DNA of 47,223 bases from Planctomycetaceae bacterium (GCA_902630355.1 CACOUL010000018.1:1-47223), one strand, 5' to 3'; numbered from the stretch's first letter, positions 1 to 11,100 are shown. The notes: generated by a model from the sequence alone, not told the origin. Made by a program: numbers and translations.

Positions 1-453
1 CGGGGGAACCAATTTTCCCTGGAGCGTGCCGAAGGCGAGTTGGGTCATTCCCGAACAGACAAAAAACGCAGCATAGAGAACGAGAAAGGCGACAGGCATC
101 CAGGCGGCTGCCGATTCGCCGACCCACATCCAGAGCAACGTCAAGGCGAAGAAACAAATCGACATTCCACAGAGACTCGCACCCAGCCCCCACTTCTTCT
201 GCGGCAACCGGTTCAACCGCTGATTGAGCATCCAGGGAGCGAGGCTGTAGGAGGCCCGACTGAACATCGGTAAAAACCCCCGCATCCAGGCAGCCCCGCT
301 GAGCGTATCGAGCACCGCGGGAATAATGATGCTTTCGGTCTTGAAAATCCAACCCGTGCGGACGGTGATTTGAACCAAGCCCAGTGTCCAGAAGTTCCGG
401 CCTTTGCTCTGCGGTTTTTCAGAAAGGGATCCGGCTTCCGGCTCACTTCCCAT
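1..453 (-). CDS. MFS-type transporter, N-terminal part (runs off the window)
   Basis: The minus-strand frame from an ATG at 453 is open to base 1, giving 151 residues with no stop, so the gene continues beyond the left edge. After a short polar N-terminus, hydrophobic stretches alternate with basic loops. A loop rich in Arg/Lys (around residues 75-90, with RLNRLPQKKWG) sits between membrane segments, as in the cytoplasmic loops of major facilitator permeases. The last visible residues include FGTLQGKLVP, resembling the segment after the second or third helix. The start overlaps the stop of the small membrane-protein gene at 443-706 by 11 bases, so the two are probably co-translated. Substrate cannot be inferred. 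The family call is from general topology and is moderately secure. Confidence 0.6.
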   Translation of the reverse strand, partial: MGSEPEAGSLSEKPQSKGRNFWTLGLVQITVRTGWIFKTESIIIPAVLDTLSGAAWMRGFLPMFSRASYSLAPWMLNQRLNRLPQKKWGLGASLCGMSICFFALTLLWMWVGESAAAWMPVAFLVLYAAFFVCSGMTQLAFGTLQGKLVPP

Positions 454-706
454 CGGCATCATCTTTGTCGTAATAGATCATGCCGACCAAAAAGGCCGAG
501 AGGACCATCGCTGTGGCCCAGCCGAGCGGCAAAAGCACAATGAGCAGACCGATGCGGTGTCCAAAAAAGCTCAACAGCAGTTCAAACAGGGATGAAGCGG
601 CCGCGATCACAATAAAGAACAGAATAAAACGTAGAAGAAAAAGCGGAAAACCCGAAAGTTTTTTTCCTCGACGTTCTTCCGGTTGATTCGGTGAACCAGT
701 TGTCAC
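443..706 (-). CDS. Small two-helix membrane protein, hypothetical
   Basis: This 87-residue protein has a basic N-terminus (PEERRGKK) and two hydrophobic segments, about residues 20-45 and 52-75, ending in a charged tail (YYDKDDADGK). The positive-inside rule predicts a hairpin in the cytoplasmic membrane with the N-terminus inside. The downstream MFS-like gene starts inside its last codons (11-base overlap), which suggests coupled translation and possibly an accessory role for that transporter. It could also be an unrelated small membrane protein. No family was recognised. The divergent gene at 845 shares its upstream region. Confidence 0.6.
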   Translation of the reverse strand: MTTGSPNQPEERRGKKLSGFPLFLLRFILFFIVIAAASSLFELLLSFFGHRIGLLIVLLPLGWATAMVLSAFLVGMIYYDKDDADGK

Positions 707-723
707 GGTACGCTCCCAGGCTG

Positions 724-751
724 TTGAAGTGGAACACGAAGATCATAGAAT
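724..751 (+). promoter_or_regulatory. Putative sigma70-type promoter for the SpoIIAA-like gene
   Basis: TTGAAG at 724-729 and TAGAAT at 746-751 are separated by 16 bases. They match the -35 consensus at 4 of 6 and the -10 at 5 of 6 positions. Transcription would begin near 758, leaving a leader of about 87 bases before the ATG at 845. Planctomycete promoters are poorly characterised, so this is a sequence match only. Confidence 0.4.
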
Positions 752-844
752 GACGGTTCTCCCGTCGTTGTCAACCGAGCATTCGTCGCAGCATCGGTTA
801 CCCAAAGCCGGGACTTTTGCAGCAAGTTACAAAAGGAGCACACC

Positions 845-1204
845 ATGGCAGTCGAACTGGTTGAATCGTCCGATGGGCGAACACTGGAGATACAGGTTAC
901 CGGCAAGTTAACCAAGGAAGACTACGAGCATTTTGTACCGCGTACCGAAGCCATGATGGAGCAAGGCAAGATCAAAATCCTTATGACGATGCACGATTTC
1001 CACGGGTGGGAGATGGGCGCACTCTGGGAAGACATCAAATTTGATGTCAAACATTTCGGCGACATCGAAAGGCTGGCGATTGTCGGCGACAAGCAGTGGG
1101 AAAAAGGGATGGCAATGTTTTGCAAACCCTTCACGACGGCGAAGGTCCAATACTTCGATATCAGCGACATCGAATCGGCCCGCAGTTGGTTGGCCGAAGC
1201 TTAA
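845..1204 (+). CDS. SpoIIAA-like (STAS-fold) protein
   Basis: This 119-residue soluble protein has the pattern of the SpoIIAA-like family (PF11964): a beta-rich N-terminus, the stretch GKLTKEDYEHFVP, a hydrophobic strand ending in a conserved aromatic/acidic patch (DFHGWEMGALWEDIKFD) and a C-terminal helix (IESARSWLAEA). The family adopts a STAS-like fold. Its members have no settled function, and some are thought to bind lipophilic ligands or to act in stress or partner-switch responses. A strong ribosome site (AAAGGAG, 7 bases before ATG) supports the start. Its stop codon overlaps the stop of the convergent DUF6868 gene by 3 bases (1202-1204 against 1201-1203), a tight tail-to-tail pair. 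Confidence 0.85.
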   Translation: MAVELVESSDGRTLEIQVTGKLTKEDYEHFVPRTEAMMEQGKIKILMTMHDFHGWEMGALWEDIKFDVKHFGDIERLAIVGDKQWEKGMAMFCKPFTTAKVQYFDISDIESARSWLAEA

Positions 1205-1440
1205 GCGGCGAGAATCCGCAGCGCGAGCCACGGTACGAAATTCAACACCAGGATGGCTAGCTTGTACTGGGCCATCAGCCGATAGTGTATTGACGCAAAT
1301 TTCTCCTGTGAAATATCGAACCAACGAGCGTGGATTCGATAAATTGTGCTGCCGGCTGAAAGAAATGTCACGAACCAGACCACGAAAACGGCGAGGTTGA
1401 TGACCAAACACCACATAAAAAATTCGCAAAGTTCGTGCAT
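1201..1440 (-). CDS. DUF6868-like small membrane protein
   Basis: This is a 79-residue protein with two membrane segments (about residues 8-28 and 55-75) around a conserved hydrophilic middle, IYRIHARWFDISQEKFASIHY. The order of aromatic and basic residues matches what I know of the DUF6868 family of short bacterial membrane proteins, which has no known function. The start is set at the ATG at 1440 because an AGGAG (complement of 1448-1452) lies 7 bases upstream. An upstream in-frame ATG at 1470 lacks such a site, and the ATG at 1443 is too close. It converges on the SpoIIAA-like gene, with overlapping stop codons. Confidence 0.7.
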   Translation of the reverse strand: MHELCEFFMWCLVINLAVFVVWFVTFLSAGSTIYRIHARWFDISQEKFASIHYRLMAQYKLAILVLNFVPWLALRILAA

Positions 1441-1514
1441 CATGCATCTCCTGATCAAGAGGTTGCTCACTCACCTTTGGCACGCAGTGTAACCGAAGAA
1501 ACCTTTTCTTCCAC

Positions 1515-2228
1515 CTATAGAAATTGCGATGGGTTTCCGATCGGCTCCCAGTCGGCCGTGAGCGGGGCCTCGATCTCGACGCGGTCCCGCGTCATCGGAT
1601 GCAGAAACGAGAGGAGCCGCCCATGCAGGCCAATGCTCCGGCGCCGCTCGTCTGAGTGCTGGTGGCCGAACAGCGAGCGGGCGCCGTAAAGCCGATCGCC
1701 CGCAATCGGCAGTCCGCGACTCGCCGCTTGCAGGCGTATCTGATGGGTGCGTCCCGTCTCCAGTTCGATCTCGAGCAGCGAGCCAAGGGGCGTTTCTCCC
1801 AACGCGCGAAATTTTAACCGCGCCTCACGTGCCTCGGGATGATCGGCCGCAACGATCTCCGCTTCGGCGCGACCCGGAATTTTGCGCATCCAGTCCCGCC
1901 ACGTCCCCTCGGCTGTATCGGTCGCGCCTTCGATCAGCGCCCAGTAAATTTTGCGAACCACCCGGCCGGCAAACTGTTCGGAAAGCCGCCGACACGCACG
2001 CACATGCCGGGCAAACGCCAGGGCCCCCGAGACGGGCCGATCGAGGCGATGTGGCACGCCGAGATAAAAATTCCCCGTCTTCCCCTCGCGCTGCCGGATC
2101 AAATCGCGGACGCGCTGCTCCATGCTTTCGATGTGCGCCGGTGCCTGCGTCAAGATACCGGCCGGCTTGGCCACGACGAGACAGGGCCCTTCTTCATAGA
2201 GCACGCTCGGCCCATCCACGCAGCTCAC
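1515..2228 (-). CDS. RluA-family RNA pseudouridine synthase
   Basis: The enzyme isomerises uridine to pseudouridine in rRNA or tRNA. The catalytic motif HRLDRPVSGAL is present, with the nucleophile Asp at residue 63. The strand VVAKPAGILT (around 18-27) and the later RTHQIRLQAASRGLPIAGD match the RluA fold motifs II and III. At 237 residues without an S4 domain, it resembles the short RluA/RluD-like enzymes (TruC or YqcB type). The start is a GTG at 2228 that overlaps the TGA of the preceding gene (GTGA), which indicates translational coupling with the J-like membrane protein. Which uridine is modified cannot be read from sequence. Confidence 0.9.
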   Translation of the reverse strand: MSCVDGPSVLYEEGPCLVVAKPAGILTQAPAHIESMEQRVRDLIRQREGKTGNFYLGVPHRLDRPVSGALAFARHVRACRRLSEQFAGRVVRKIYWALIEGATDTAEGTWRDWMRKIPGRAEAEIVAADHPEAREARLKFRALGETPLGSLLEIELETGRTHQIRLQAASRGLPIAGDRLYGARSLFGHQHSDERRRSIGLHGRLLSFLHPMTRDRVEIEAPLTADWEPIGNPSQFL

Positions 2229-3514
2229 TCACTTTCCCCCAGCGGCAACTCGAGAATCCGCATCGTGACCAGGCGTTCGAGTCTCGGGTTCCGCTCGCGA
2301 CGGGCGGCCCTCAGGCCGTCGGCCGCCAAAGCCCGCGCCTCCTCGATCCGTCCCTCTAAGGCGGCCCGATCGGATAGCAACAGGGCAGCCCGGGCGATGA
2401 GGGTCTCGTCGCGCTGGTCGCGCTGTTGGTAGTCGCCAAAAAGTTCTAATTGTTGTCCCCACCCGTCGTCACCCGTCAGTTCCATAAGTCGCTCGACCAA
2501 TTCCAATTGTCTGAGAAGTGCTCCCTCGGCAATTGCCTCTTCCAAGCCTTCCTCTAACTCTGCAATTGCCGCATCGAAACCAGGGGACTCTTCCTCTGCC
2601 GGAGGCGACGGCTCGGGAGACAACTCGGCACCCGTATCGAACGGGTCCGGGAAATCAACAGCCGGATCATCTGAGGCGGTCTCGGTCGCTATGTCTTCTT
2701 CCGCTATGTCTTCTTCGGCTATCGCTGCGGAATCATCGGTGGGCGGACTCTCGCCACCCGATGCCTCGGCAATCTCCTTCTGATCCGCGAACTCTGCGGT
2801 CGGTTCGGTCGTATCCGCACCCTGCTGACCCGACGACTGCGGATCGCCCGATTGCTCATCGCTCTGGGATGGATTGGGCATCGGATCGGGGGACGGTTCA
2901 CTCGAAGGAGTCGAGGATTGCTGACCTTGTGTCGCCTCCTCTTGATTAACCCAATCTGGAAATTCGATATGGCCTGGATCTTTCTCCTCGCTTGGCATCG
3001 ACTTGATCACCCAGAGAATGACGCCCCCGAGCGCCAAACCGATAATCGGTGCCAAAATATGCCCGAGAAGACGAACTTTTTTTGCCTTTTTCGTATTCTG
3101 TTTGCCCTTCTTGCGCGTGGACGTGCGTTCTCTCGTCTTTGCATCACCGGCAGTCGCCCGCGACCCAACCGACTCAGTTGCGATTGCGTCCGCAAGTACG
3201 GGACTGGTCTCTTGCGGTGCTGAGCGCTGAACACCGCGTAATTGCTCCTCGTATCCAGCACGCGCTGCCGGATCGAGCAGGCAGTCCCGGGCGGCAGTAA
3301 TCTCCGCAATCAACTCGCTTGCCGTCTCCCCTTGCTCGCCCATCTCCAGAATCCGCAAGTGGGAAATCCGCTGCTCCGCAGCATTGGCAATCACCTCGAC
3401 ATCATCTTCCCAGAGTTCGATGGCCAGAAGTCGATAGTGGTTGGCCGGTTGGTCCTCTGGTGGGATCGCCAGCCACTTATGGTAGGGGTTAAAGGAAGCG
3501 GACATCATCGGCAT
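2225..3514 (-). CDS. Membrane protein with HPD-less J-like module and acidic linker
   Basis: The protein has 429 residues. The first 90 (NPYHKWLAIPPEDQPANHYR onward) are a planctomycete-type module resembling a DnaJ domain: helices around 36-55 and 60-85 and a DP-AARAGYE ending, but no HPD tripeptide, so it should not stimulate Hsp70. A basic stretch (about 130-150, rich in Lys/Arg) leads into one membrane segment (about 150-167). Next comes a long acidic Ser/Pro/Gln-rich linker of about 150 residues and a helical C-terminus that may be TPR-like. The module is also seen N-terminal in other planctomycete proteins. The start may be the ATG at 3514, 3508 or 3505. It is translationally coupled to the RluA-like gene downstream. 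Function unknown. Confidence 0.75.
   Translation of the reverse strand: MPMMSASFNPYHKWLAIPPEDQPANHYRLLAIELWEDDVEVIANAAEQRISHLRILEMGEQGETASELIAEITAARDCLLDPAARAGYEEQLRGVQRSAPQETSPVLADAIATESVGSRATAGDAKTRERTSTRKKGKQNTKKAKKVRLLGHILAPIIGLALGGVILWVIKSMPSEEKDPGHIEFPDWVNQEEATQGQQSSTPSSEPSPDPMPNPSQSDEQSGDPQSSGQQGADTTEPTAEFADQKEIAEASGGESPPTDDSAAIAEEDIAEEDIATETASDDPAVDFPDPFDTGAELSPEPSPPAEEESPGFDAAIAELEEGLEEAIAEGALLRQLELVERLMELTGDDGWGQQLELFGDYQQRDQRDETLIARAALLLSDRAALEGRIEEARALAADGLRAARRERNPRLERLVTMRILELPLGESE
2688..2717 (-). repeat. 15-base tandem duplication in coding sequence
   Basis: Two copies of a 15-base unit (2688-2702 and 2703-2717, differing at the last base) encode the pentapeptide repeat within AIAEEDIAEEDIATE. 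They lie in the acidic low-complexity linker of the J-like membrane protein, a region where length change would be tolerated. Confidence 0.75.
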
Positions 3515-3606
3515 CTCGCGAGGGTGCGCAAAGAAGTTATTAACGCATTATGCCGATCAATCGGGCGATCGACAAGCGAGAGGAAACCGCGGTCACAATC
3601 CCAGCC

Positions 3607-5079
3607 TTAGGCAAACAGCGCCGTCACGGCATCCGATTTGACCAACTCCCTCGGCTGATTGAGGTGGTTGTACACGATCGACCGCGGCGGAATCCCGAAG
3701 GCGTGATAGATCGTCGCCAACAGTTCGCCCGGATGCACGGGATCTTCCAACGGCGCAGATGCCGTTTTATCAGATTTTCCGTGGACGTATCCTTGCTTGG
3801 TCCCCGCACCGGCCATCAGTGCCGTGTAGCAGTAGGGCCAGTGGTCGCGACCATCGGCGCTGTTGCCGTTACCGCTCGTACTCACACCTCTCTGCGGGCT
3901 GCGACCGAACTCGCCAACCGCTACCAGGAGCGTCTCGTCGAGCAGTCCCCGCTCGTCTAGATCCGAGACCAACGCCGAGAGTCCCGTATCGAGCATCGGC
4001 GCCGATTGGTTTTTCATCCGTTTGGTAAGCCCCACGTGGTGATCCCACGAGTGGTTGTCCGAGTTGGCAACCTTCGGCCAAACCACCTCGACTACCCGCG
4101 TGCCGGCCTCCACCAAACGGCGGGCAAGCAGACAGCTTTGCCCAAACGTGTTGCGGCCGTAGCGATCGCGAACATCGACCGGTTCGCGGTCGAGTGCAAA
4201 CGCATCGCGGGCTCGTCCCGAAACGATAAGGTTGAGTGCCTGATCGTAGTACTCGCTCAGTTTGTAGTCGGCAACCGCTTTGTCGATTTTTGGCATCCCA
4301 TCAGAGATAATCTCACGCAATCGGGCACGTCGTTTCAGTCGTTCGGCAAATACCTCGGGATGGAGCTTAAGGTCATCTACCTTGATGCGATCCATCTTCG
4401 TCATGTCCATGTCATCGCCGGAGGGGTAGAGCGTATAGGGATCGTAGGCTTTGCCCAAGAATCCGGCTGTGCCACCCTTGCCCACCACATTGCTCTCTTG
4501 CAGCGGTCGCGGAAGCATGACAAATGGAAGCATCGGCTCTTGTAGCGGACGCAGACGAATCAACTGCGCGCCGAAGTTCGGAAAGTCTTTAGGACTCGGC
4601 GGCTCGAGTTGCCCCGAGGGACTCACCTTGTCGGTCGTATAGCCGGTCATCATCTGGTAGATCGCGGCCGTGTGATTGAAGAGCCCCTTGGGCGTATAAC
4701 TCATCGCTCGGATCAAGGTAAACTTATCGTTGATCTGGGAAAGTTTGGGCAAGTTCTCGGTGAACTTGACGCCGGGCAATTTGGTCGAAACCGGAGCAAA
4801 GGCACTCTGTACGTTGTCCGGCACGTTCTCCTTCGGGTCCCAGAGATCGATATGGCTCGGACCTCCCTGCAGATAGCAAAGAATAATGCTCTTAGCCTTC
4901 CCCCAACCGGGGCCTCCGCCCACACCCTCTGAGCGATTGGCCAGCGCCTGCAGTTCCAACATCGACCCGAGGCCCATGCCGAGCATGCCCGCACCTCCCA
5001 CCCGCAACAGATCTCGGCGGGATACTCCCAAGTTGCGATCGCACAAATCTTTGGCTGCTTGTCCGGGAATCACGAGCAT
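3607..5079 (-). CDS. DUF1501 family protein, Tat-exported
   Basis: DUF1501 proteins have an alkaline-phosphatase/sulfatase-like fold and in planctomycetes almost always accompany PSCyt/DUF1549/DUF1553 proteins. Their substrate is unknown. Near the N-terminus is a twin-arginine-type signal ([19 protein letters not shown]). Family motifs follow: [14 protein letters not shown], a [19 protein letters not shown] segment and EFGRSP with a downstream [16 protein letters not shown] place the start at the ATG at 5079 because AGGAG (complement of 5087-5091) lies 7 bases upstream. An in-frame start at 5130 is possible but lacks a good site. This gives 490 residues. It lies 65 bases downstream of the giant DUF1553 gene, presumably in one operon. 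Confidence 0.9.
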   Translation of the reverse strand: MLVIPGQAAKDLCDRNLGVSRRDLLRVGGAGMLGMGLGSMLELQALANRSEGVGGGPGWGKAKSIILCYLQGGPSHIDLWDPKENVPDNVQSAFAPVSTKLPGVKFTENLPKLSQINDKFTLIRAMSYTPKGLFNHTAAIYQMMTGYTTDKVSPSGQLEPPSPKDFPNFGAQLIRLRPLQEPMLPFVMLPRPLQESNVVGKGGTAGFLGKAYDPYTLYPSGDDMDMTKMDRIKVDDLKLHPEVFAERLKRRARLREIISDGMPKIDKAVADYKLSEYYDQALNLIVSGRARDAFALDREPVDVRDRYGRNTFGQSCLLARRLVEAGTRVVEVVWPKVANSDNHSWDHHVGLTKRMKNQSAPMLDTGLSALVSDLDERGLLDETLLVAVGEFGRSPQRGVSTSGNGNSADGRDHWPYCYTALMAGAGTKQGYVHGKSDKTASAPLEDPVHPGELLATIYHAFGIPPRSIVYNHLNQPRELVKSDAVTALFA

Positions 5080-5144
5080 CGGTCCACTCCTGTCGTTAGG
5101 AACGTGTCGCCGCCTGGCGGACGACAACATGATGTGTTAGCGGG

Positions 5145-8100
5145 TTAGCGATTAAACAAAAATGCCGGATTATTGATCAGTGCCCAGGCAATGTCCTGTG
5201 CTACTGTGAGTCTCTGATTCTCTAACTGGCGACCACTCAAGTCAATCGCCCGTTGAATCTCCACCAACTGCGGGTCTTTCGGCAGCGGTTCTTCCAAGGC
5301 CGCCACCCGATTTCGCAATTGACGAAGGTACATTATCTCTTTATCGACCGTTATCGGTTGCTGTGCTACCTTTTTATCCTGCTCCAGCTTGATGCGATCT
5401 GCATCGTTATTCTTGTAAAATTCCTCAAGGCTCGTTTGATCTTCCTCCGATCGCTCGTCGAGCGGCAATTTCACCACCGCGACAATCTCCGGTGGAATCC
5501 CGTAGATCACCGGTCGCGGCTCTCCGGTAACCGAGAGCCGAAAACGCCCGATCGAGTGCTGATTACTCTGGTACTGCTGATCGAGGAGAAACTCGAGTTT
5601 GGCACCGCCGCGGAAATCAATGTCCTCCTTCGTTTCGAAGGAAGCATATAGTGTTTGGCCGCGCTGCGGCTGCGAAGCCCAACCTTTGTAGTCATCGACC
5701 TCCCCGTCGATTACGCGACCCACCCTGTGGCTGTCGAGTTGATAACTCGCCTGCGCATTTTGGAACTTGACCTTCTTCGGGAGTTCGTGCCGGTAGAGCC
5801 GCACTTCGCGAATCTTGGCCGTCGCCCCGGCCGGATCGAAACGCAGACCGCTGATCGGCTGAGGCGAAACGAAGTCGAACCGATAGGTTTGCCAATCGTC
5901 GCCGGCTGCAAGCGGCGTCGCATCGGTCACCCGCCGTCCGCTGAAGACCTTATCATCGCTCGTCTTCCAGAAGATGCGGGCCGGCGCTTCGCGATCGGAG
6001 CGGGCCACGACTTCCACCGCATAGGAACCGGGAGCACCTTCCGTGTCGACCGCAACCGCAGGATTGATTGCCGGGATCGTATCGGTGGCAAAGTAGAAAC
6101 CGCTCGGTCCCTCACCGTTACTCACCTTCACCAAGAGTGCGTTTTCTCCCTCTTTAAGCATGACCGGCACAAGGTCCTGATCGGGCGCGGCACCGCGATC
6201 GACTTTGTTGGCAAACACCTCCTCGCCATTGAGCCAGACCTGAATCCCATCGTCGCTTCCCAGTCGCAGCACCATCTTACGCGGCGCGGTGACGTCGATC
6301 GTGCGATAATAGTACGTGGCCGAATAATTGCCGGGCGAATAGCGATGCACCCGGTCGTCCGATAAATCGGGGCGAGGTTTCCAGCGAACCTTCTTGTCAC
6401 CCACCTCAAACGTCTGTTTCAGGTCGACAGGTTTCGCTTCCGGCCCGAATTCGACCGTAAACGCGTTGGGGTCTAAAAACGGCCCCGCAGAGTACCATTC
6501 GGTGAGCTTGGTTTCGCCCTGATCCGCCTCACCACTCACCGAAAGCAGACCATCTTCAGCGGCAACCTTAGCGCCCTCTTGCGCTCGCCACGCACTGGCA
6601 TCCTCAGCTTTGCCGAGATCCCATGCCTTGACTCGATCCCAGGCCGCAAGATTGGTATTGGGTGAGGCAACGACTTCCATCTCACTGAGTACAAAGTTTC
6701 CGTTATTCGCACGTCCCGGGCCACTTTTCGGCAACCGCTCATCGGTGATCACCTCGATCCGCACACCCGTGATCGCCTCGATCGGGGTCTGGCCGGTAAA
6801 GTTGTACGCACCGCGACCATTTTTTCCGGAGGCAAAGACCGAGAGATCGTCCTGAACCTCAAGCGTCGCTCCGTTGGTCGCTGCCACCGCCTCCGGCGTG
6901 AGCACCTCCCAACTGGTGTTGCCCTCGCTCCAGCGCTTTTCAAACGCCTGCAGCTTTACTGGCAACTGCGCATCGAAATCCTTGATCGCCTGCTCGACAT
7001 CCGCAATCTTCTGCTTACGCTCATCGAGCAATTCCTTTTCACGCGGCCCCGCCTTTTCTTCCTGGGCGGCAAGTGCCTTACTCGCTTCGGCGAGCAGAAT
7101 CTCCCGCTTGCTTTGAATTTGTGCCTGCCGCGCTGCTGCTTCCTGCTCGACCGTCGGCAACCGATCGACCAACTGCTCGTGCGCGGTCGGCAACTCGGTA
7201 AGCATCGCATAACAGCTTTCGATTTCTTCCTCGGTCGCCGGGCGACTGAGAACCCGCAGAAATATCTCGTCAATCAACTGCCGGTCGTCCTGTACCTCGG
7301 CCACCAGTTGCGCCAGGGCATTTTCACCGCTTGAAATCGCATCACCCACCGTGGGGCCACCAACAAAGGAAATCACACCGCCTAGCTGCATATCGCTCGA
7401 GCGTTCGCACTCGCAGGCGCTTTCCCGGGCCGGTCGCCCCATATTGGAAAGAAAACCATCCGGCAACTTAATAGCAGCGTCCGGAATTGCTGCCGCTCGC
7501 GTTCCCGGGGGCAATCCCGGAATGTTGCTCACGGCACCCGTGACGCGGTGAACCGCATCATAGAGCACCTCTGCCGGAAGCCTTCGAGCTAAAGCATGTG
7601 AATAGTTGATCGCATCATCCTCATTCCAACGATTGGTCGCCACCGAAAGCTGATAGGTGCGCGAGGTGCAAATCAGCCGCATGATGTGGCGGATATCAAA
7701 ATCGCTACGGATGAATTCGTCGGTCAGGTGCTGCAGCAACTCAGGATTCGTCGCCGGATTGCCTGCCCGAATATCGTCGATTGGCTCGATGATCCCCACG
7801 CCGAGCAGATAGCCCCAGAGCCGATTCACGTAACTGCGGGCAAAGTACTGATTGTCCGGCGAGGTGATCCAGGCGGCGAGTTGCTCACGGCGACTTGCCC
7901 CCTCGGCGACCGCGTGCTCACACTCGAATGGAAACTCGGGCGGTGTGACCTCACCCGTTTTCTCGTGCATGATCTCGCCCTCGGCCTTATCGGCCACAAT
8001 TTCATAAAGAGGCTTGGCATCTTCTACCGCCGTGCCGCCGATTTTCCTGCCTTCTGAGGCGGGATCTTCTTGCAAATCGAGTTGGGCAAAGTACGCCGCC

Positions 8101-11100
8101 GTCTGATAATACTGATCCTGCGTCCATCGCTCGAAGGGATGATCGTGGCATTTATTGCAGTTGAATCGCACCGCCAAGAAGAGATGCGTTGTATTCTCCA
8201 TTAGCTCGGTCGGTTCCCTCAAAATCTTGTAATACGACGCCGCCGGGTTGTCCTTATTGGAGCCGCTCGCAGTAATGATCTCTCGGGCAAATTCATCGTA
8301 AGGCGTGTTGCTTTGCACGTGACCGCGGATCCAATCACGGAACGCCGTCGCATTCTCGAATTTGTAGTTCTCGTCCAGAAACTTACTGTTCACCTGCAAC
8401 AGATCAGCCCATTTATTGGTCCAATATTCGATGAAATCTTCCGATCCGATCAACCGGTTCACCAACTCGGTCCGCTTGATCGCATCGTCACGGCTATCGG
8501 CCAAAAATGCACGCACATCTTCCGGTGTCGGGGGCAGACCGGTCAGATCAAGATGCACGCGGCGGACAAAATCGGTGTCCGAGGAGAGCGGTGCAGGCTC
8601 AATTTTCATCCGCTCCCATTTATTGGCAACAAGCTTATCGATTTCGCCCCATGCTTCAGGCTCCTTCCAGACAAACTCGGTTCGATCTCCCATCACCGTG
8701 AGCGTCGTTGCCGCGTAGGCTCCTTCGTAGCGCACTAGAATTGGCGACTCGCCGCGGCGCACGGCGGTCATCAGGCCCGTACCGTCGGTGGTGGCCACCT
8801 CCGTATTTCCACTCTCCAAAAACGATTCGGCCGTAACATCGCGAGTCTGCCCATCGTCGTAGGTGGCCACGACCCGCATTTGCTGCTGAGCACCCTCCCG
8901 CTCCACCACCGGATTTTTCGGAAAGACTTCGACGCTCACGACACGAGGCGTCTCACGATTCAGCGTTGCCCCATCGGCAATCCAGTCACGGACGACGCGG
9001 TAGTAAGGATCCTCGAATTCCATCAACTGCCCACCTTGATGCGGGACCGCGCCGGTCGGCTTCAATAGCATCAGGCTATCGTCGGGTGAGGCAAAATTCA
9101 CCCGGCGAGCGGCCAAATCATCGGTAAACGCACGAACATCACTCACCGCATCGTAGCCCCGCAGCGACAACTTAAAACCATTTTGCCCTTTTTGCGAACC
9201 GTGGCAGGTACCCTGATTACAGCCGAGACGGGTAAGCACAGGATTCACATCGCGGATGAAGTCATTGTGATATACTTCCGCCATCCCGCTGACCTCAACG
9301 GGAACCTCCACCTGCTGTCCGTCGAGTTCGGCAAGGATCTGCCCGCTGCCATCCGCCGTGGGAACAAAGATTCCGCTCGGGCTGATCGTGCCGATCTCAC
9401 CCTCAACGCTCCAGCTCACATCGCGGGTCACATCCCGGAGCGAACCGTCGTCGCCGACCGCCGTGACCAAGAGCTGCGCTTTATCGACCGGTCGGTCCAG
9501 GCGAAGGTTCTCGGGAAGCACCTCCAGGCGATACCGCACCGCCTCGATGGCTGCCGCCGGTACGACCGAAGAATCGATCTGGTCCGCTTCGACCGGTTCG
9601 GTGGCAACTGCCACGACGACCTGCCCGCTGCCATCCGCCGACTTACCGGCAGGCGAACTGCGGTCTGCCGCCTTTTCTTCCGGCGCGACTGCAGGAAGCG
9701 GCCCCTGCTCAAGCTGCACGGGATCAAAAGTCGAAGTAATTTTTCCCGAGGCAGAATCGACGAGTCGAATCAAACCGTCGGCACCTGCGACGGCCAACTG
9801 ATTGCCATCGGGGTGAACTGCCAGGGCAAACACGCCGCTCTCGGGCAGATCGAACTTCCAGAGCTCCTTACCCGAATCAGTCTCAAATGCACGCACCTGC
9901 CCTGCCCCATCGAGACTGCTGCCGGCGTAACACCAACTACCATCCGGGGAAAAGGCCACGGCAAAGAGGCGACCGGGCAACGCATAATATTCGCGAATCT
10001 GATTCGGATTGCCACCGCTGGCCGGGGCCGCCTTGGTTGCCATTTTGAAAAGCTTGGGCTTGCCGTCCGCACCGCCGACGAGCAACTCCTGCCGCGCCGG
10101 ATGCCGCGCTACCTTGATCATGCCGCCCTGCAGAACTCCTGGCGTATGAGTCGTAACGTTCCCGATGAATCGCTGGGTTTCCACATCGGTCTGCTTCACC
10201 GTTTTGTCGCGACTGACCGAAAAGATCGACTTTCCGTCACGAGTGTATATCGTGTCGCGAACCCAATCGTCATGAGCCGCCATAAAGACCAACTCTTCTC
10301 CCGATTCGGCGTCGAGTGCCCGCAGGCTGTTGTCACCGCCACCGTACGCAATCTGAGTCCCATCCGGCGACCAACTGCCTCCGTACACCGTATCGTACGT
10401 CGTCGGCACCGAGAGCTTGAGTGAATTATCGGCTAAGTCCCAGATCTGAATTTCGCCCATCCGGCCCGGCAAACCTCCGGCGACCGCAAGCAGATTTCCA
10501 TCGGGAGAAAATTGCACCGACTCGATCCGCTCGGAAAGTCCGATCAAGCGACCGACCTGTACCGACCCATCGCTGGCGAGCAAAAAGACTTCATGAAACC
10601 CGCTGCTTGCGAGCATCCTGCCATCGGGTGAGTAATCGAGCGAAGTCACGACCGGGGGCCGTGTATAGATTGGCGGATTTTCGGCGTCGTAGCGCCGCGT
10701 CACGTTTTCCGGCGTATCATCGACCGCACCCTCGGCAATCCACTGACGCACCAGATCGATTTCCGCCTCCGCCAGCGCCGGCCCCTCAGGTGGCATCTCC
10801 GCTTCGCCGTCGGTCGGTGTGATTCTCTCGATCAAATAGCTCGCCGACGGATCTTCTGCCGCGATCGCCACCGAGCCGCTTTCGCCTCCCGCCAAAAGTT
10901 CGGCAAAAGAGGTCATCACATAGCCGCCCTCTGCCTTGGCCGGTTGATGACAACCCTGACAGTGGGCCGCAAAGATCGGGCGAATTTGCGTGTAGTAACT
11001 GATCGCCTTGCCGGTCGGCGACACCCCGGTTTCCGCCGGCTCCTCGGCAACAACGTGCAGAGGAATCCAAGCGAGACAGAAGAGCATCAGGGCGACAACA

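Noticed and set aside
742-774. Minus-strand promoter for the small membrane protein (perfect TTGACA with TATGAT)
   Set aside because: The spacing is 21 bases, too long for a normal sigma70-type promoter, and the pair overlaps the better plus-strand candidate.
9183-10424. A 413-codon open frame on the plus strand inside the giant DUF1553 gene
   Set aside because: It lies entirely antisense to WD40/BIG2-encoding sequence with clear domain content, and its translation is rich in Arg/His with no recognisable motif. Such shadows are common in GC-rich coding DNA.
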